Shown here: positions 41,121 to 50,884 of the stretch, in pieces
How the letters are laid out: each line of letters opens with the position of its first letter
Position numbering within the stretch: the stretch's first letter is position 1
Assembly (NCBI GenBank): GCA_905233245.1
Contig: CAJODK010000004.1
Coordinates: 1-60,496, forward strand
Direction: 5' to 3'
From: an uncultured Prevotella sp.
GTDB lineage: Bacteria > Bacteroidota > Bacteroidia > Bacteroidales > Bacteroidaceae
DNA: 60,496 nucleotides
Notes under the pieces: generated by a model
What the model saw: only the letters and a program-made list of their open reading frames with translations
Databases searched by the model: none
What the model was told of the DNA's origin: nothing
Position numbers and translations under genes: made by a program

Positions 41121-44099
41121 ATGTCAGACCTTAATCTGAAAGACGTATCATTCCTTAATCTGATGCAACGAAGGATTGCCAATGTGCTCATCGTTGCCAA
41201 TCCCTACGATGCTTTTATGCTGGAAGATGACGGTAGGGTAGAGGAAAAGATTTTCTCGGAGTATATGAAGTTGGGACTGCGTTATCCACCTTCGTTTACT
41301 CAGGTTTCTACGATAGAAGAGGCTGACTATGCACTCTCTGTCACTCAATATGACCTCGTTATATGCATGCCAGGTAATGTGGATAACGATGCCTTTGATG
41401 TGGCACATGCCGTAAAGCAAATGTCGCCCACAACACCATGTGTGGTTCTGACACCATTCTCACACGGCATAAGCCGACGTATGGAGAACCTCAACCTCTC
41501 CATTTTCGACTACATTTTTTGTTGGTTGGGGAATACTGAGCTGATTCTCTCTATCATCAAACTGATAGAGGATCGTATGAACATAGACAATGATGTAGAA
41601 GAAGCGGGAGTGAAGTGTGTGCTGCTGGTAGAAAATTCCATCAGGCACTACTCGTCAATACTGCCTAATCTATACAAATATATCCTTACACAGAGTCTGA
41701 ATTTTGCAACGGAGGCCCTTAACTCACAGGCAGAAATGCTACGTATGAGAGGACGTCCAAAGGTTCTGCTGGCGCGTAATTACGAGGAAGCATGGGCTTT
41801 CTATGAGAAGTTTAAGGACAATATGCTGGGTGTCATCTCTGATAGCCGTTTTGATAAGGATGGCAAGGAGGATGCAAAAGCAGGTTGTAAGTTGCTGAAG
41901 AAAATTCGTGAGAATGACGAATATCTTCCTCTTATCATGCAGTCTTCCGAACCTGACCCGGAGGTAGAGACTTTTGGCGTGCGACTGCTGGATAAGAATT
42001 CAAAGAAATTCAATGTTGACCTACGTCACACCATGGCGGAGCACTTCGGATTTGGTGATTTCTGGTTCAGAGACCCGGAAACCAAGGAAGTAGTGTGTGT
42101 GGTGAAGAATCTGAAGGAACTGCAGGACAACATCTTCAAGATACCAGAGAACTCCATGCTCTACCATGTAAGTAAGAACCACATGTCGAGATGGCTTGCT
42201 GCACGTGCCATATTCCCTGTTTCGGAGTTCTTGAAACACATTACGTGGCATAAGTTGCAGGATGTGGACAAACATCGCCAGATAATCTTCGATGCTATCG
42301 TGGCTTATCGACACATGAAGAATTTTGGTGTGGTAGCTGTTTTCAATAAGGACCGCTTTGACTCATACTCCCATTTTGCTCGTATCGGCGATGGTTCGCT
42401 GGGCGGTAAAGGCAGAGGTCTGGCTTTCCTTGACAACATAATAAAGAAGCATGATGAATTCAGACAGTTTGAAGGCGCCGAAATCTATATCCCCAAGACC
42501 GTAGTATTGTGTACAGATCTCTTCGACCAGTTTATGGATCAGAATCATCTGTGGGAGACAGCCCTCAGCGATGCCTCTGATGAAGAGATACTAAAGGCAT
42601 TTCTGGAATCTTGGTTGCCAGGTACGCTGGAGGAAGATTTCAATACCATCATCAATGCTACGCAGAAACCATTGGCCGTACGCTCTTCTTCTTTGTTAGA
42701 GGATAGTCATTATCAGCCGTTTGCTGGTATATACAGCACCTATATGATACCATATTCAGATGACAGAGAGAAGATGCTTCGTGACCTGTCAAATGCAGTC
42801 AAGGGTGTGTATGCTTCGGTATATTATCGTGATTCCAAGGCCTATATGACGGCAACTCAGAATGTGATAGACCAAGAGAAGATGGCTGTGGTGATACAGG
42901 AAGTGGTAGGACAGCATTATGGTGACCGTTACTATCCTACCATATCGGGAGTATTGCGTTCGCTCAACTATTATCCTGTGGGTGATGAGAGAACGGAGGA
43001 GGGTATTGCTTCATTGGCATTAGGACTGGGCAAATACATAGTAGATGGAGGACAGTCTCTCCGAGTGTGTCCATACCACCCAGCACAAGTGATGCAGATG
43101 TCGGAGGTGGAGACAGCACTCCGTCAGACTCAGACACAATTCTATGCCTTGCCGATGACTGCTGACAAAGAACTTACTGTAGATGATGGTTACAATATCC
43201 AAAAACTTATGGTAAGCGAGGCTGTCGAGGATGGCGCGATGCAGTATATAGCTTCCACATTTGATCCTTATGATCAAATGATACGCCCTGGCATGTATGA
43301 AGGTGGTAGAAAAATAGTCTCCATGAATGGGGTACTGGAACAGAATGTATTCCCATTGCCGGAACTTATGCAACTATCCCTGCAACTTGGTTCAGAGGAG
43401 ATGCGAAGACCAGTTGAGATAGAGATGGCATGCAATATTCATCCAGACAAGACAGGTTGCTACTACTTGCTACAGATTAGACCTATTGTAGATTCGAAAC
43501 AGGAGCTCAATGAAGACCTTCTGGAGACTGATGATAAGATGTGCATCCTGCGTTCGCACAACTCGCTGGGCCATGGCGTGATAGAGGATGTTGTGGATGT
43601 GGTGTATATCAAAGTGGATGACGATTACACAGCCTCTAATAATTCTCTCATAGTAGATGACTTGGACAAACTGAATGAGGGATTCCTCAATAGAGGCGAG
43701 AACTATATCCTGATTGGTCCAGGCAGATGGGGTAGTTCTGACTCATGGCTCGGCATACCAGTAAAGTGGTCTCACATTTCTGCTGCAAAACTTATAGTCG
43801 AGGAGATACTGCCATCATATTTCGTTGACCCATCTCAGGGTACGCATTTCTTCCAGAATCTCACTTCGCTTGGCGTAGGGTACTTTACTATCGATATACA
43901 CCATGACAGTGATGGAAATCCTGTTGACAGAACCAATAGAGATAAGTATCTTAACGGAGAACTGGAGATACTGGATAGAGCTTATCTGGATGCGTTGCCT
44001 GCAGTACAGGAAACAAAATATGTACGTCACGTGAAACTTCCTACTTCATGTGTCATCAAGATGGATGGCATGAAACAGGAGGGTGTGGTGATAAGATAG
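41121..44099 (+). CDS. PEP/pyruvate-binding domain protein with N-terminal receiver-like domains
   Basis: A ~992-aa cytosolic protein. Residues ~20-155 and ~160-320 look like two response-regulator receiver folds (NVLIVANPYDAFMLEDD; KCVLLVENSIRHYSSI; LGVISDSRFDKDG). From ~395 onward it resembles the nucleotide-binding domain of PEP synthase/PPDK (IGDGSLGGKGRGLAFLD; PLAVRSSSLLEDSHYQPFAGIYSTYM; LLQIRPIV). The swivelling phospho-His domain and the PEP-binding barrel of true PEP synthases are not recognisable. I use ATG 41121; a TTG at 41115 lies inside the terminator T-run. It converges with mutS2 with a 6-bp gap. Confidence 0.82.
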   Translation: MSDLNLKDVSFLNLMQRRIANVLIVANPYDAFMLEDDGRVEEKIFSEYMKLGLRYPPSFTQVSTIEEADYALSVTQYDLVICMPGNVDNDAFDVAHAVKQMSPTTPCVVLTPFSHGISRRMENLNLSIFDYIFCWLGNTELILSIIKLIEDRMNIDNDVEEAGVKCVLLVENSIRHYSSILPNLYKYILTQSLNFATEALNSQAEMLRMRGRPKVLLARNYEEAWAFYEKFKDNMLGVISDSRFDKDGKEDAKAGCKLLKKIRENDEYLPLIMQSSEPDPEVETFGVRLLDKNSKKFNVDLRHTMAEHFGFGDFWFRDPETKEVVCVVKNLKELQDNIFKIPENSMLYHVSKNHMSRWLAARAIFPVSEFLKHITWHKLQDVDKHRQIIFDAIVAYRHMKNFGVVAVFNKDRFDSYSHFARIGDGSLGGKGRGLAFLDNIIKKHDEFRQFEGAEIYIPKTVVLCTDLFDQFMDQNHLWETALSDASDEEILKAFLESWLPGTLEEDFNTIINATQKPLAVRSSSLLEDSHYQPFAGIYSTYMIPYSDDREKMLRDLSNAVKGVYASVYYRDSKAYMTATQNVIDQEKMAVVIQEVVGQHYGDRYYPTISGVLRSLNYYPVGDERTEEGIASLALGLGKYIVDGGQSLRVCPYHPAQVMQMSEVETALRQTQTQFYALPMTADKELTVDDGYNIQKLMVSEAVEDGAMQYIASTFDPYDQMIRPGMYEGGRKIVSMNGVLEQNVFPLPELMQLSLQLGSEEMRRPVEIEMACNIHPDKTGCYYLLQIRPIVDSKQELNEDLLETDDKMCILRSHNSLGHGVIEDVVDVVYIKVDDDYTASNNSLIVDDLDKLNEGFLNRGENYILIGPGRWGSSDSWLGIPVKWSHISAAKLIVEEILPSYFVDPSQGTHFFQNLTSLGVGYFTIDIHHDSDGNPVDRTNRDKYLNGELEILDRAYLDALPAVQETKYVRHVKLPTSCVIKMDGMKQEGVVIR

Positions 44100-44105
44100 T
44101 AGTTG

Positions 44106-46499
44106 TTATCCAAGATCCACTACGGTGATGCCAGAGCCGCCAAACTGCACGTGCTCGTCCCTGCAACCTATAACATTTGGTATAGCGTTGAGATAGTTGC
44201 GTATTAGTTCACGCAGGATACCATTGCCCTTACCGTGCAGAATGCGCACGTTGCTACTGCCGATAAGGATGGCATCGTCGATGAAGTGCTGAACCTTCAG
44301 CAATGCTTCATCACCCCTCATACCTCTTACATCTATCTCTTGTGAGAATCCTCGCTTGTGTTCGTCGATGACCTTACGAGTTTCCTTGTTCAGTCGGGTA
44401 TCTTGCTTTACTTCTCCGCCACCTTGCCAATGATCGAGAAGGGCAGAGAGTTTAGGAGACAACTTCTCTTTTTTAGCAGGAATATCTCGAACATCTTTAA
44501 CCTCTTGCACCTTTTGCTCCTTTTCCTTCTTCCTTTGTGCTTGTCTCTCTCTGCGGGCCAGTATCTGCTGCATCTTTTTCTCTATGGCTGCATCAGTCTT
44601 GGTGGAATCAATGGTCTCTACTTCTTGTTTGAAGTCATTGAGTTCTTCACGCAGACGGCGTGTAGCTTCTCTTTCGGCTTCTGCCTCGCGTATTTCGCGT
44701 ATAGTGTTTTCTATCCTGCGGTTTGCTTCACGTAGCAGTTCTTCGGCTTGTTCTTTAGCCTTACGGAGTATAGCCTTGCGTTCCTTGTCTATCTCCTCAA
44801 CGGAGGTTTCATAGCGTGAGATAGTCTTCTCAATATCCTTCTCACGCTGATGCACCGTCTCGCGTTTTCGCTCCCAGTAACGTTTGTCGCGTACTATGTC
44901 TTGCAGATATTTGTCGCTCTGTATGTAGTCCTGTCCTACGATGTCGGAGGCATCTTTTATAACATTCTCAGGCAATCCTGTCTTGCGAGCTATCTCGATG
45001 GCGAAGGAAGAGCCGGGACGTCCCACTTGTAGTTGGAAGAGCGGACGCATATCCTTCCTGTCATAGAGCATAGCTCCATTGATGACGTGCTCGTTCTGGT
45101 TAGCAAACTCCTTGATATTCTGGTAGTGAGTGGTAATGACACCCCATGCCTTCTTCTCGCAGAACTGCTTGAGTACCGCTTCTGCTATTGCACCGCCTAT
45201 CTGTGGTTCCGTGCCAGTGCCAAACTCATCGATGAGCAGCAAGGTGTGTTCGTCTGCATGACGTATCATCATCTTCATATTGAGCAGATGAGAGGAGTAA
45301 GTAGAAAGGTCGTCCTCTATACTCTGTTCGTCACCAATGTCAATCAAGAGATTGCTGAATATACCACAGGTGCTCCTATCCCCCACGGGGATGGAGAGTC
45401 CGCATTGCAACATGTATTGCAGTAGTCCAGTTGTTTTCAGACATACAGATTTGCCACCTGCGTTAGGACCAGATATTATTAATATGCCTCTCTCAATCTT
45501 TATTTCCAGCGGAGTCATTTCTTTTCCATGCTTCTGCAGGGATTCCTGAAGGAGTGGATGGTAGGCGCGAATCCAATCGATATGAGGGTATGGGAGCACT
45601 TCAGGTTCGTAAGCACGAAACTGTTCTGCCAGTTGTACCTTCGCCTGAATGAAATCTATCTGGGCAAGAAACTTAAATGACTCCAGTATGCCATCAGCAT
45701 CAGGACGTATGGCATCACTCACCTCCGAGAGTATGCGTATTATCTCTCGCTTTTCCTCGGCATCCAGTTCGCGAATGCGGTTGTTTGCCTCTACTACGGC
45801 TGTTGGTTCGATGAAGAGTGTTTTTCCAGTTGCAGACTCGTCGTGTACGATACCTTGTATCTTGCGCTTCACGCTTGGATTGACAGGGATGACAAGACGA
45901 CCATCGCGCATAGTGGGTGCTACGTCCTTGTCTATGTGCCCTTCTGCCTGTGCTGAGCGTAGTATGGCATTTAGGGTGCGTGACACGCTGCCCTCCATTT
46001 TCTTCTGTTCCAAACGAATATGGAAAAGGGTAGATGAGGCTTGGTCTTTCACATGACCAAACTTATCTAATATTCCTTGTATCTTACGAATGTCGTCGTT
46101 AAATGTGGGGACTGTATGTGATAGCTTATGCAGAGTAGGGTAGCGTGGTGGCATATCACTATCCACAGGACGCAAGAACTGCTTGATAGCCGAGATGGTG
46201 ATAAGACAGCGCATCAGGTCAAAGAGTTCCTGTTCCTCCATGTGTGTGCCCTTCAACTTCAGTCGTGCTACGCTCTGCCTGACATCAAAAAAATAGTTGA
46301 GGGGGAAATCATCTTCCTCCTCACGTATCCTGCGAAATTCGCGTATCTGTGCCAGTTGCTCGTTTATCCATGCAGCATCATCCGAAAACTGCATATCGCC
46401 CACGCACTCCCATCCGAGGGTGCATAGGCAATTGCCTCTGAGCATCTTGCGAATATCGTTGAAGCCTATTTTCTTTTCAAAGTTGTTGGGATAAATCAC
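44106..46499 (-). CDS. mutS2: MutS2 family protein (endonuclease/ribosome-collision factor)
   Basis: A 797-aa MutS2. Its core and clamp regions are followed by the ATPase with Walker A SGPNAGGKSVCLKT and Walker B TLLLIDEFGTGTEP. A long coiled coil (about 505-640) leads to a C-terminal Smr nuclease domain (IDVRGMRGDEALLKV, RILHGKGNGILR). MutS2 has been linked to suppression of recombination and to rescue of collided ribosomes. It sits downstream of ettA on the same strand; the 26-bp spacer is almost entirely a heptamer repeat. Confidence 0.94.
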   Translation of the reverse strand: MIYPNNFEKKIGFNDIRKMLRGNCLCTLGWECVGDMQFSDDAAWINEQLAQIREFRRIREEEDDFPLNYFFDVRQSVARLKLKGTHMEEQELFDLMRCLITISAIKQFLRPVDSDMPPRYPTLHKLSHTVPTFNDDIRKIQGILDKFGHVKDQASSTLFHIRLEQKKMEGSVSRTLNAILRSAQAEGHIDKDVAPTMRDGRLVIPVNPSVKRKIQGIVHDESATGKTLFIEPTAVVEANNRIRELDAEEKREIIRILSEVSDAIRPDADGILESFKFLAQIDFIQAKVQLAEQFRAYEPEVLPYPHIDWIRAYHPLLQESLQKHGKEMTPLEIKIERGILIISGPNAGGKSVCLKTTGLLQYMLQCGLSIPVGDRSTCGIFSNLLIDIGDEQSIEDDLSTYSSHLLNMKMMIRHADEHTLLLIDEFGTGTEPQIGGAIAEAVLKQFCEKKAWGVITTHYQNIKEFANQNEHVINGAMLYDRKDMRPLFQLQVGRPGSSFAIEIARKTGLPENVIKDASDIVGQDYIQSDKYLQDIVRDKRYWERKRETVHQREKDIEKTISRYETSVEEIDKERKAILRKAKEQAEELLREANRRIENTIREIREAEAEREATRRLREELNDFKQEVETIDSTKTDAAIEKKMQQILARRERQAQRKKEKEQKVQEVKDVRDIPAKKEKLSPKLSALLDHWQGGGEVKQDTRLNKETRKVIDEHKRGFSQEIDVRGMRGDEALLKVQHFIDDAILIGSSNVRILHGKGNGILRELIRNYLNAIPNVIGCRDEHVQFGGSGITVVDLG

Positions 46500-46503
46500 G
46501 TCA

Positions 46504-46531
46504 GTTACTAGTTACCAGTTACTAGTTAATC
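46504..46531. repeat. Heptamer repeat x4 filling the ettA-mutS2 spacer
   Basis: GTTACTA, GTTACCA, GTTACTA, GTTAATC; the array includes the ettA stop codon. Confidence 0.88.
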
Positions 46532-48238
46532 CTCCAACAGTTTACGATATCGTGGTCGCTTTATCTCATCAGTACCCAAGCGGCGAGCCTTGTTGATTTC
46601 GTAGTCAGAGTACGAGCCCTCGAAGAAGAACACATTGCCGTCACCCTCGTAGGCGAGGATGTGGGTGCATATACGGTCGAGGAACCAGCGGTCATGTGAG
46701 ATTACCACAGCACAACCAGCGAAGTTCTCAAGGCCTTCTTCCAGAGCACGCAAAGTGTTGACGTCGATATCGTTGGTGGGTTCGTCGAGGAGTAGGACAT
46801 TGCCTTCCTGCTTCAGGGCAAGAGCAAGTTGCAGACGGTTGCGCTCACCACCAGAGAGTACTCCGCATAGTTTGCCCTGGTCGTTGCCAGAGAAATTGAA
46901 GCGTGAGAGATAAGCACGTGCGTTGACGTCTCTGCCCCCCATGCGGAAGGTCTCTACACCCTGCGAGATAACGTCGTAAACGGATTTCTTTGGGTCGATA
47001 TCCTGATGTTGCTGATCCACGTATGCCAGTTTCACGGTCTCGCCTACTTCGAAGGTGCCAGAGTCTGGTGTCTCCAGTCCCATGATAAGTCGGAAGAGTG
47101 TTGTCTTACCTGCTCCGTTAGGACCTATGACACCCACGATGCCGTTAGGCGGCAGCATGAAGTTGAGGTTCTTCATCAGCACTTTCTCCGTTCCGTCAGC
47201 CTGTGGGAATGACTTGCAAACGTCTTTAGCCTCAATAACCTTGTTACCCAGACGCGGACCGTTAGGGATGAATATCTCCAGACGTTCCTCACGTTCCTTT
47301 GTCTCTTCATTGAGCATGGCGTCGTAAGAATTCAGACGAGCCTTACCCTTTGCCTGACGAGCCTTGGGCGCCATGTGTATCCATTCCAGTTCTCGTTGCA
47401 GAGCCTTCTGACGCTTTGATGCAGTCTTCTCTTCTTGTGCCAGTCGCTTGGTCTTCTGCTCCAACCAAGAAGAGTAGTTACCCTTCCAAGGAATACCCTC
47501 GCCACGATCCAGTTCGAGAATCCACTCTGACACGTCGTCGAGAAAGTAACGGTCGTGCGTAACGGCGATGACGGTTCCCTCATACTGCTGCAGGTGCTGC
47601 TCCAACCAGTCTATCGACTCTGCATCGAGGTGGTTGGTTGGCTCGTCGAGAAGCAATACATCAGGTTTCTGTAGCAGAAGCTTGCAGAGAGCCACACGAC
47701 GGCGCTCACCACCAGAGAGAGTCTTTACGTCACTATCAGCAGGCGGACAGTTGAGGGCTGCCATAGCACGCTCCAACTTAGAGTCCATATTCCAGGCATC
47801 GGTCGAATCTATGATATCCTGCACCTCTGCCTGACGCTGCATCAGTTTGTCCATCTTGTCGGGGTCGCCATAATACTCCTCTAATCCAAACTTCTGGTTT
47901 ATCTCGTCGTACTCCTTCAGAGCATCATAGACATGCTGCACACCCTCGCGCACATTCTCTATCACGCTTTTTGCCTCGTTGAGTGGCGGATCCTGTGGCA
48001 GATAACCCACAGAGTAACCTGGGCTCCACACCACCTCGCCCTGAAACTTATCGTCCAGTCCGGCGATAATCTTCATGAGCGTTGATTTACCTGCACCATT
48101 CAGACCTACGATGCCTATCTTAGCGCCGTAGAAGAAGGAGAGGTAGATGTTTTTCAGTACCTGCTTTTGGTTTTGGGGTATAATCTTTGATACCCCTACC
48201 ATTGAGAATATTATCTTCTTGTCGTCAACTGTAGCCAT
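46526..48238 (-). CDS. ettA: Energy-dependent translational throttle protein EttA (ABC-F)
   Basis: A 570-aa ABC-F protein with two ATPase domains: Walker A GLNGAGKST and GPNGAGKTT, signatures LSGGERRR and LSGGERNR, and Walker B LLLDEPTNHLD and LLLDEPTNDID. The long P-site-tRNA-interacting linker with ELEWIHMAPKARQAKGKARL matches EttA. It binds the ribosomal E site and gates translation by ATP/ADP ratio. It is preceded by the pectinase gene with a 4-bp gap, so they may share a transcript. Confidence 0.94.
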   Translation of the reverse strand: MATVDDKKIIFSMVGVSKIIPQNQKQVLKNIYLSFFYGAKIGIVGLNGAGKSTLMKIIAGLDDKFQGEVVWSPGYSVGYLPQDPPLNEAKSVIENVREGVQHVYDALKEYDEINQKFGLEEYYGDPDKMDKLMQRQAEVQDIIDSTDAWNMDSKLERAMAALNCPPADSDVKTLSGGERRRVALCKLLLQKPDVLLLDEPTNHLDAESIDWLEQHLQQYEGTVIAVTHDRYFLDDVSEWILELDRGEGIPWKGNYSSWLEQKTKRLAQEEKTASKRQKALQRELEWIHMAPKARQAKGKARLNSYDAMLNEETKEREERLEIFIPNGPRLGNKVIEAKDVCKSFPQADGTEKVLMKNLNFMLPPNGIVGVIGPNGAGKTTLFRLIMGLETPDSGTFEVGETVKLAYVDQQHQDIDPKKSVYDVISQGVETFRMGGRDVNARAYLSRFNFSGNDQGKLCGVLSGGERNRLQLALALKQEGNVLLLDEPTNDIDVNTLRALEEGLENFAGCAVVISHDRWFLDRICTHILAYEGDGNVFFFEGSYSDYEINKARRLGTDEIKRPRYRKLLED

Positions 48239-48242
48239 TTTC

Positions 48243-50858
48243 TTATTTTTCCATTTCGAATGATGCCCAGATAAACGGACCTACGCCCTTGGCATCATTG
48301 TCACGTATTGGTTCAGACATGTAGTACTCGAATGTGCCGTCACGACGTGGGTTGCTGTCGGGGCCCAGTCCGGAGACAGCGCAGCAGTCGGTGAGCGAGA
48401 TGGTCTGGTCGGGATTTACCTTGATGAAGCGTTCCAGCATTGCGTTGTATGCCTTCACGCCAGCAGCCCTGAATTCTGGTTCAGGCAGATACCCCAGACG
48501 AGAGCCTTTCAGCAGCACGTATGTGAACATAGCAGAAGCAGTAGATTCGAGATAGTTCTTGTCTGATGTGACGTCCATTACGTCGTACCACAAGCCTGAC
48601 TTCTCATCCTGATACTTCACTACGGCAGTCATAGTCTGGTGCAGCATGTCTATAATCTCTTTTCGGCGGGCATAGCTCTCAGGAATTGCGTCAAGGTTTT
48701 CAGTCATTGACATTACAAACCATCCCAGTGCTCTTGCCCATGTGTGCTTAGCCAGACCAGTCTCCTTATCAGCCCAGAACATTGAGTGCGTCTCATCCCA
48801 TGCGTGCTTCCACAATCCTGTCTTGGCATCGTAGGTGCGCTTGAAGGTCTTGCTTATCTGGTCTACAGCGTCGTCGTAGTATTTGCGAGCCTGCTTAGGA
48901 GTCTTGTTGTAGGTGGCATAGAGGGTGTAGAAAGGCAGTCCCATATAGATGCCGTCGAGCCACACCTGATTGGCATATATCTTCTTGTGCCACCATGGGC
49001 CGTCCTTAGTGCGTGGGTGTGTCTCCAGTTGCTTGAAGAAGATAGGCAGAGCCTTGTTCACCTTCTCCTGTGGGAACATCCTGTTGTACTGCAGCAGCAG
49101 ACGTGCAGGGCGTACGTTGTCCACATTGTATTCCTCTATGTTATACCCCGTTACCGTACCATCATCATGCACCATCTGATTTACGTAAGCTCCGGCATAG
49201 TTGCGGAAGATGGTGTCGCCATAGATCTTGAAGCAGTCGAAGATAGACTCCAGTTCCAGTCCTGTACCGTAGTTCCACTTACCCTGTGGTTTTTTCACTG
49301 GGTTGGTGAAGTCCAGATAGATAGGGTTTGGCACGCGCTGCATCTCGCTCCACGCCATCCACTCAGAGTAGCGTTTGTAAGGAGCCTCAGAGAGGAGCGC
49401 CTTGCCATTGACCTTTACGTTGTCGAGGTGTATGTCGCGTGAGCGACCTGAGTAGATGATAGGTTTGTCATAAACGCCGTTGAACGAGCAGTTCTTTACA
49501 TTTATATTATATATCTGTGTCTCGTCCTCCAGTCCGTCGATGCGCAGACCATACTGCGACTTCTGACTGGTGACATTCTCCATATATACGTTTCTTACAG
49601 TTGGTATAAAGCCTCGTGGTGAATCCTCGGCTGGCCAGTAGTTGAGGTTGATGCGCATGACAGACTCCTTGCACTGTCCCACCTCGATGTTGCGCATGTA
49701 GATATTCTCCAGTATGCCACCACGGCAGGAGTTTGTCTTGATTCTCAGCACGCGGTCCAGATTAGGTGAGTCCATCTTGCAGTTTTCTGCAAAGACATTC
49801 CTCACACCTGCTGATACCTCACTGCCAATCACCACGCCACCATGACCGTCCTCCATCACGCAGTTTCTTACTATGATGTTCTGTGATGGGATAGGGGTGC
49901 GATGTCCGTCAGCATTTCTTCCGCTCTTGATGGCTATGCAGTCATCGCCTGTGTGGAAGATGCAGTCCTCTATCAGTACGTCCTCACATGACTCTGGGTC
50001 GCAACCGTCGCCGTTAGGTCCTTCGTTGGTGACAGTCACTTTTCGTACGGTGATATTCTTTGAGAATAGTGGGTGCATCACCCAGAATGGAGAGTTTATC
50101 ATTTGCACGCCCTCGATGAGGATATTCTCCGATGATACGATGTTCACCAATTGTGGACGCAGTCCGTGACCCATACCGAAGACGCGCTCCTCGGTAGGCA
50201 CACCGTCGTCCATCATCCTCTGCAGAGCCTGACGGCTGGGCTGTGGCTTACCCTCCTTGTCTGTTTCGTATTTCTTTATGCCCTTGTATGGTATGTGGTT
50301 CTGGCACTCCTTTGTGATGCCCTCCTTATAGCCGAATTTTTTCGAATTGCCGTTCCACTGCCACCAGGTGTCGTTTGAACCGTTGCCATCGATTATGCCC
50401 TCGCCTGTGATGCCTACGTTCTGCACTTTGTAGGCATAGATGCATGGAGAGTAGTTGATACAATCTATTCCCTCCCAGCGAGTTACGACGTTTGGATACA
50501 GTTCTGGCTGAAAAGCGAATACGAGCGTTGCACCCTTCTGTAGTTCGAGGTTCACGTTTGATTGCAGACGTATGGCACCCGTCTCGTAGCGACCTTCAGG
50601 TACTGTGACGGTTCCGCCGCCCTTCTCCGAACATTTCTCGATAGCCTTGTTGATAGCAGCCTGATTCTTTGCCGCTGTAGCCTTTGGCGAAGCACCAAAC
50701 TTCTTTACGTTGTACACCTTGTCTTTGAACGTAGGTGCTACTATTCTGCTCTCAATTTGCTTGTACAGGGTTTCGTCCCAACCTTGGGCGTTTGCCCAAT
50801 TGACAATTGATAATTGACAACTGACAATTAGGATTATCGATAGGATTTTTTTGATCAT
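48243..50858 (-). CDS. GH28-GH105 fusion, pectin-degrading enzyme
   Basis: An 871-aa exported enzyme with two catalytic domains. Residues ~45-500 are a right-handed beta-helix of family GH28 (polygalacturonase type), with the catalytic Asp motifs GPNGDGCDPES and HTGDDCIAIKSG, EDGHGGVVIGSE and RVLRIKTN. Residues ~530-870 are an (alpha/alpha)6 GH105 unsaturated-glucuronyl/galacturonyl hydrolase (WLDGIYMGLPFYTLY, KHAWDETHSMFWADKETGLAKHTWARALGWFVM in part). Together they would trim oligogalacturonides or rhamnogalacturonan from opposite ends. The signal peptide ends ANA-Q; its core SCQLSIVN comes from heptamers at 50799-50826. Confidence 0.92.
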   Translation of the reverse strand: MIKKILSIILIVSCQLSIVNWANAQGWDETLYKQIESRIVAPTFKDKVYNVKKFGASPKATAAKNQAAINKAIEKCSEKGGGTVTVPEGRYETGAIRLQSNVNLELQKGATLVFAFQPELYPNVVTRWEGIDCINYSPCIYAYKVQNVGITGEGIIDGNGSNDTWWQWNGNSKKFGYKEGITKECQNHIPYKGIKKYETDKEGKPQPSRQALQRMMDDGVPTEERVFGMGHGLRPQLVNIVSSENILIEGVQMINSPFWVMHPLFSKNITVRKVTVTNEGPNGDGCDPESCEDVLIEDCIFHTGDDCIAIKSGRNADGHRTPIPSQNIIVRNCVMEDGHGGVVIGSEVSAGVRNVFAENCKMDSPNLDRVLRIKTNSCRGGILENIYMRNIEVGQCKESVMRINLNYWPAEDSPRGFIPTVRNVYMENVTSQKSQYGLRIDGLEDETQIYNINVKNCSFNGVYDKPIIYSGRSRDIHLDNVKVNGKALLSEAPYKRYSEWMAWSEMQRVPNPIYLDFTNPVKKPQGKWNYGTGLELESIFDCFKIYGDTIFRNYAGAYVNQMVHDDGTVTGYNIEEYNVDNVRPARLLLQYNRMFPQEKVNKALPIFFKQLETHPRTKDGPWWHKKIYANQVWLDGIYMGLPFYTLYATYNKTPKQARKYYDDAVDQISKTFKRTYDAKTGLWKHAWDETHSMFWADKETGLAKHTWARALGWFVMSMTENLDAIPESYARRKEIIDMLHQTMTAVVKYQDEKSGLWYDVMDVTSDKNYLESTASAMFTYVLLKGSRLGYLPEPEFRAAGVKAYNAMLERFIKVNPDQTISLTDCCAVSGLGPDSNPRRDGTFEYYMSEPIRDNDAKGVGPFIWASFEMEK
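50799..50826. repeat. Heptamer repeat x4 in the GH28-GH105 signal-peptide coding region
   Basis: ATTGACA, ATTGATA, ATTGACA, ACTGACA on the plus strand. Confidence 0.9.
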
Positions 50859-50884
50859 AGCGGTTTTAGTTATTAGGTTGTGAA

